A stretch of 17,828 nucleotides of DNA from Desulfobacteraceae bacterium (GTDB taxonomy: Bacteria > Desulfobacterota > Desulfobacteria > Desulfobacterales > Desulfobacteraceae), in the NCBI GenBank assembly GCA_003354055.1, contig PIVQ01000075.1, positions 1 to 17,828 of the forward strand. Direction: 5' to 3'. The notes under the pieces were generated by a model, which saw only the letters and a list, made by a program, of their open reading frames with translations, was not told where the DNA came from and made no database searches. The translations under genes were made by a program, and so were the position numbers. Positions 14,384 to 17,828 of the stretch are shown piece by piece. Each line of letters begins with the position of its first letter. The stretch's first letter is position 1.

Positions 14384-15679
14384 ATGAAAATATTTCAATA
14401 TCCTTCCGAACAGGCGGAAAAAAGAGTCCAGGACACCATTGACAGGGGATTGGGTTTTTCTCAGGCCGACCATGACAATGTCCAGGCCTATCTGGATGAT
14501 GTGAAAAAAAGAGGGGATGCGGCCCTTGTCGAGTATACCAATAAATTTGACTCCAAGGCTGTGACTCTGGACAACCTCAAGGTGACTGAGGTTGAGTTTG
14601 ACCAGGCCATGGATCTTATGGAACCTGAGTTCATGAAAGCCCTGGACCGGGCCGTTGAGCAGTTGACCGTCTATCATACCAAGCAGAAGGAAAAATCCTG
14701 GATCGATACCCCCAGAAACGGGGTGATGGTGGGCCAGATGGTCAATCCGGTTCAGGCGGCCGGGATCTATGCCCCCGGAGCCAAGGGCGGCAAGACCCCG
14801 CTGGTTTCCTCCGTGCTCATGGGCGGTATTCCTGCCCGGGTGGCAGGGGTTGAGTCCATCAGCCTCATGACCCCTCCCATGGAAGACGGACGGATCAATC
14901 CCCATATTCTTGCTGCAGCCAGAAGAGTGGGCATCACTTCGGTTTTCAAGGCCGGTTCAGCATGGTCCATCGGCGCACTGGCTTACGGAACAGCACAGGT
15001 CCCTCGTGTGGATGTGATCGTAGGACCTGGCAATATCTATGTAACCCTGGCCAAGAAAATCGTTTCCGGCACCGTAGGCATAGACATGATTGCAGGGCCC
15101 AGTGAAATTCTCATCATTGCGGACAAGGATGCCAATCCGGAATTCATTGCTGCAGACCTTCTGTCCCAGGCTGAGCACGATGTGCTGGCCTCATCCATCC
15201 TGGTTACTGATTCAGAAGAGCTTGCACACCAAACCGTGGCAGCCCTTGAGATCCAGCTTACAAAATTATCCAGACGGGATATTGCCAAAGAATCCATTGA
15301 AAATTTCGGATCCATCATGATCGTTCCGGACATTGAAACCGGTATTGAGCTGTCCAACCGCCTGGCACCGGAACACTTAGAACTCCTGATTGACTCGCCC
15401 TTTGATTATATAGACCGGATCCGCAATGCCGGCGCCCTGTTTGTGGGTCACTATACTCCGGAACCCATGGGGGATTATATTGCAGGTCCCAACCATGTAT
15501 TGCCCACGGCCGGAACTGCACGGTTCTCATCTGCCCTAAGCGTTGAACATTTTACAAAGAAAACCAGCCTGATCCACTATTCGGAAGCGGCCTTTAAAAA
15601 AGAGGCCGATGATGTGATCTGCCTGGCCATGACCGAAGGCCTGGATGCCCATGCCAACTCCGTAAAAGTCAGAAAATAG
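14384..15679 (+). CDS. hisD: Histidinol dehydrogenase
   Basis: A 431-residue cytoplasmic enzyme that catalyses the last two steps of histidine synthesis, oxidising L-histidinol through histidinal to L-histidine with two NAD+. All key residues are visible: Zn ligands Q262 and H265 (SQAEHD), D364 (MGDYIAGPNH) and H423 (DAHANS), and the catalytic pair E330-H331 (APEHLE). Length matches the family (E. coli 434). The glycine loop reads PGAKGGKTPLVSSVLM (131-146), three residues longer than E. coli's PGG-SAPL loop, a form I associate with deltaproteobacterial HisD. The ATG at 14384 is set by homology to the HisD N-terminus; the ribosome site is weak (AAGAAG). It is free-standing, with no other his gene in the window and a terminator right after it. 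Confidence 0.95.
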   Translation: MKIFQYPSEQAEKRVQDTIDRGLGFSQADHDNVQAYLDDVKKRGDAALVEYTNKFDSKAVTLDNLKVTEVEFDQAMDLMEPEFMKALDRAVEQLTVYHTKQKEKSWIDTPRNGVMVGQMVNPVQAAGIYAPGAKGGKTPLVSSVLMGGIPARVAGVESISLMTPPMEDGRINPHILAAARRVGITSVFKAGSAWSIGALAYGTAQVPRVDVIVGPGNIYVTLAKKIVSGTVGIDMIAGPSEILIIADKDANPEFIAADLLSQAEHDVLASSILVTDSEELAHQTVAALEIQLTKLSRRDIAKESIENFGSIMIVPDIETGIELSNRLAPEHLELLIDSPFDYIDRIRNAGALFVGHYTPEPMGDYIAGPNHVLPTAGTARFSSALSVEHFTKKTSLIHYSEAAFKKEADDVICLAMTEGLDAHANSVKVRK

Positions 15680-15700
15680 GTTACAAGCTTAATAGATATC

Positions 15701-15737
15701 AAAGAGCGAAAGGTATTAGCCTTTCGCTCTTTTTTTT
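15701..15737 (+). terminator. Rho-independent terminator after hisD
   Basis: A perfect 13-bp stem (AAAGAGCGAAAGG 15701-15713, CCTTTCGCTCTTT 15720-15732) has a 6-nt loop and runs into eight T residues ending at 15737. On the minus strand only a short T-run follows, so it acts mainly for hisD and blocks read-through into the convergent kinase gene. Confidence 0.95.
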
Positions 15738-15753
15738 GGGAAACGATAAAGCG

Positions 15754-17478
15754 TTATAAATCTTGAAGGGCCTTTTTCAAGGTTTCAATGCTGAAGGGTT
15801 TGGACAGCGCCGCGGAAAACCCGAAATAGGCGCAGTTTTCCATGGTGGGATCATTGGAGTACCCTGATGCCACGATGCCCTTGATCCCGGGATTCAGGGA
15901 CAAGAGTTTTTCCATGGTTTCCACCCCGCCCATGCCGTGCTTGACCTCCAGATCCAGAATCACCTTGCCGATGATTTTTCCTTCGATCAGGGAGGCACGG
16001 TACTTATCGATGGCTTCTTCCCCGGTTCGGGCCAGTATAGGCTCATATCCCAGCCGTTCAAGAATCTTGCCCGTGATTTCAAGGATCATGATGTCATCAT
16101 CCATGAACAGAACCAGAGGCTTTCGAGTGGAAGCACGCCTGGCCGGTGTTTTTTCTTTTTTTACGGATGTGGCAGCCACACCCTTGGGGCTTTCTTTTTG
16201 AAATACGGGCAGAATCATATCCACCCGGGTTCCCTGACCCGGACTGGATTCGATACGCATCGTCCCCTGATGATTTTTCACTATGGCCCATGCAATGGAG
16301 AGACCTAAGCCCGTACCCTTGTTTTTGCCCATGGGTTTGGTAGAGAAATAGGGATCAAAGACTTTTTCGATGTCTTTTTCGGAAATCCCCCGGCCATGGT
16401 CGGTCACGGTAATCATGATCATTCCCTGTTTTTCAGGATGGCCGTGGGCTTCCACCCGGACCGGCTCAACCTTATCCATGGCTTCAGCCGCGTTGATCAC
16501 TATATTTTTCAAGGCCTCCTGAAGCTGCTCTTTATCCGCTTCCATCACCGGGGGCAAATCGGAGATCTCAAGGGAGTAGAGGATGGCATTCTCATTTTTC
16601 AGAGGACTTAAGGTTTCATTAAGGAATCCGTGGGTATCTATGTGTGATTTTATCCGGATGCCACCGCCCTTGGAAAAAACAACAAACTTGGAAGCCAGTT
16701 CCTTAGCCTGGAGGATAGACTGTTCTGCATCTGCCAGGTACTCCTTGACCGGATCACTGGCTGCAATCATCTGAGCCAGATTGATATTGCCCAGGGTGAT
16801 GGACAGAGTATTGTTAAAATCATGGGCAATACCGCCGGCCAGGGTGCCGATGGCTTCCAGTTTCTGTGACCGGGTCAATCGTTTCCTGGCATGAACCAGT
16901 TCATTTTCAGCCCGCTTTTTCTCAATGGCCACGGCAATGGTCTCTGAGACAAAACTGAGCAGTTCAACATGGTCCTGGTTATACTTGATGGGGTTGGTAT
17001 AGCTTTTCACTGCCATCACCCCAAGGACATCTCCCTGAATCATCAGGGGAACTCCCAGCCAGTTTTTGGGCAGACGGCCCAAAACCCGCCCTTTGGCAGC
17101 CATGTCATTGAGCTCTTTCTCATCCAGTAAAAGGGGTTTTTTATTGAGGATCACATCCCCTGTAAGGGACGGGTTCTCACTGAAATTATGAATCCATTTC
17201 GGGGATAGGTCCGCCTCCTGATCCCGGCGAAAGACATATTGAATGGCATTTTTATCTTTATAATAGACGGCAATAAAAAAATTGGTCATGTCCATCAGGG
17301 AAGAGAGATGTCTGTGGATAGACCGGTACAGATCCTGAAGGGTTTCACTGGTATTCAGGGCACTGGCAATGTGGAAAAGGGTTTTGTTAACCGCTTCTGC
17401 CCGGCGGGTTCTGGATACGGTTTGCTCAAGTCTTCTTATCTGCTGCTCAAGTTCTTCATAACTGGGTTTGTCACTCAT
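15754..17478 (-). CDS. Soluble GAF-domain hybrid histidine kinase (GAF-HisKA-HATPase-REC)
   Basis: A 574-residue protein without membrane segments. A short N-terminal coiled coil (about 5-30) leads into a GAF domain (about 35-190, with NWLGVPLMIQGDVLGVMAV at 139-157). Then come HisKA with H219 in GGIAHDFNN, HATPase_c with N329, DHGRGI (360-365) and GTGLGL (388-393), and a receiver (about 454-574) with D509 and K560. The receiver reads DLEVKHGMGG, which fits the DLTIPGGMGG type of hybrid kinases but lacks the Pro. A basic linker (430-453) joins kinase and receiver. The ATG at 17478 is preferred over an in-frame GTG at 17487 because AGGTG at 17490-17486 is the likely ribosome-binding site and overlaps the GTG. 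There is no adjacent partner gene, so it appears to be an orphan. The signal bound by GAF is unknown. Confidence 0.92.
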   Translation of the reverse strand: MSDKPSYEELEQQIRRLEQTVSRTRRAEAVNKTLFHIASALNTSETLQDLYRSIHRHLSSLMDMTNFFIAVYYKDKNAIQYVFRRDQEADLSPKWIHNFSENPSLTGDVILNKKPLLLDEKELNDMAAKGRVLGRLPKNWLGVPLMIQGDVLGVMAVKSYTNPIKYNQDHVELLSFVSETIAVAIEKKRAENELVHARKRLTRSQKLEAIGTLAGGIAHDFNNTLSITLGNINLAQMIAASDPVKEYLADAEQSILQAKELASKFVVFSKGGGIRIKSHIDTHGFLNETLSPLKNENAILYSLEISDLPPVMEADKEQLQEALKNIVINAAEAMDKVEPVRVEAHGHPEKQGMIMITVTDHGRGISEKDIEKVFDPYFSTKPMGKNKGTGLGLSIAWAIVKNHQGTMRIESSPGQGTRVDMILPVFQKESPKGVAATSVKKEKTPARRASTRKPLVLFMDDDIMILEITGKILERLGYEPILARTGEEAIDKYRASLIEGKIIGKVILDLEVKHGMGGVETMEKLLSLNPGIKGIVASGYSNDPTMENCAYFGFSAALSKPFSIETLKKALQDL

Positions 17479-17828
17479 GAATATCACCTGTACAACGCTT
17501 TCGCTGTTTGCTGCTCGCCGCTGAATTCCGGTGTCGCAGTCGCTTAACTATACGACCCAAACGGGGGCACCGGGCACAGCTGTTTGATTTCGCAGCGTCT
17601 TAAGTTAATGCTGTATTTAAAGAGGATTGTATCTTACCAAAAAAAATTTTTTTTATATACTTAATTTCTTAAAAAAATACTCATTTTATTGATATTTATT
17701 ATCTACCCTCAAGCCTGAAGATTAATTATTGACTAACACTCTGATTTTAATCTATATATATCGATTGTATTTTATTTTGGAATTAACCTTATAGTAATAA
17801 AGACGAAGAAAATGCAGACCATACGCGG
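17479..17828. other. Intergenic region, AT-rich in its right half
   Basis: No gene of useful length is seen here. The first ~110 bp are GC-richer and hold small repeats (GGGCACC then GGGCAC at 17565-17577). From about 17600 the sequence is strongly AT-rich and includes a perfect A8T8 tract (17639-17654), a classic source of static DNA bending. A possible rightward promoter is TTGACT (17729-17734), 18 bp, TATATA (17753-17758). An ATG at 17812 with only a weak upstream purine run could begin a gene that leaves the window after five codons; this is too short to judge. Confidence 0.5.
17729..17758 (+). promoter_or_regulatory. Possible rightward promoter near the window end
   Basis: TTGACT (5/6) is separated by 18 bp from TATATA (4/6). 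It points towards the right edge and lies about 54 bp before the ATG at 17812. The AT-rich setting makes chance matches likely. Confidence 0.35.

Noticed and set aside
17479..17487. GTG start at 17487 for the GAF hybrid kinase
   Set aside because: The GTG is part of the likely Shine-Dalgarno AGGTG serving the ATG at 17478.

Overview
The window looks like a chromosomal segment of a strictly anaerobic deltaproteobacterium of the sulfate-reducing Desulfobacteraceae/Desulfobacterales type. The evidence is a tungsten-type aldehyde ferredoxin oxidoreductase, DUF3786 and DUF3795 proteins, several soluble 'GGIAHDFNN' histidine kinases, an NtrC-family regulator and a sigma-54-type promoter. The family name is inferred from gene content, not proven. 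No phage, CRISPR array, insertion sequence or rRNA/tRNA gene was seen.

Left part, plus strand (1-5717). The C-terminal part of an aldehyde:ferredoxin oxidoreductase ends at a strong terminator. It is followed by a free-standing asparagine synthetase A with its own promoter. Next comes a tight three-gene cluster: a DUF3786 protein, a Cys-rich DUF3795 protein and a small ABM-like dimeric barrel protein. After a structured 310-bp intergenic region comes a DASS/SLC13 dicarboxylate transporter. That region holds a perfect 20-bp inverted repeat, two tandem TGTCCT-N7-AGGACA palindromes and a near-consensus sigma-54 promoter (TGGCAC-N5-TTGCT). This is the layout of an enhancer-dependent promoter.

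Middle part, minus strand (5722-14240). Two transcription units lie head to tail. The upstream one (14240 to 10679) encodes a membrane dCache-type hybrid histidine kinase and an NtrC-type regulator that overlap by 8 bp. The pair resembles DctB/DctD and is a plausible controller of the sigma-54 transporter promoter. The second (10299 to 5722) has four closely packed genes: a coiled-coil protein; a membrane protein with a cytoplasmic roadblock/longin-like region, one transmembrane helix and a periplasmic OmpA-like peptidoglycan-binding domain; a small Ras/Rab-like GTPase; and a soluble PAS-type histidine kinase. This looks like an envelope-to-GTPase-to-kinase signalling module and is the most interesting item here. 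Its likely promoter sits between two ~120-bp direct repeats, each carrying a 10-bp inverted repeat with one compensatory base-pair change.

Right part (14241-17828). A divergent, free-standing histidinol dehydrogenase gene (hisD) ends at a strong terminator. It converges with a minus-strand GAF-type hybrid histidine kinase. The last ~350 bp are AT-rich and non-coding, with an A8T8 tract and a possible rightward promoter for a gene beyond the window.
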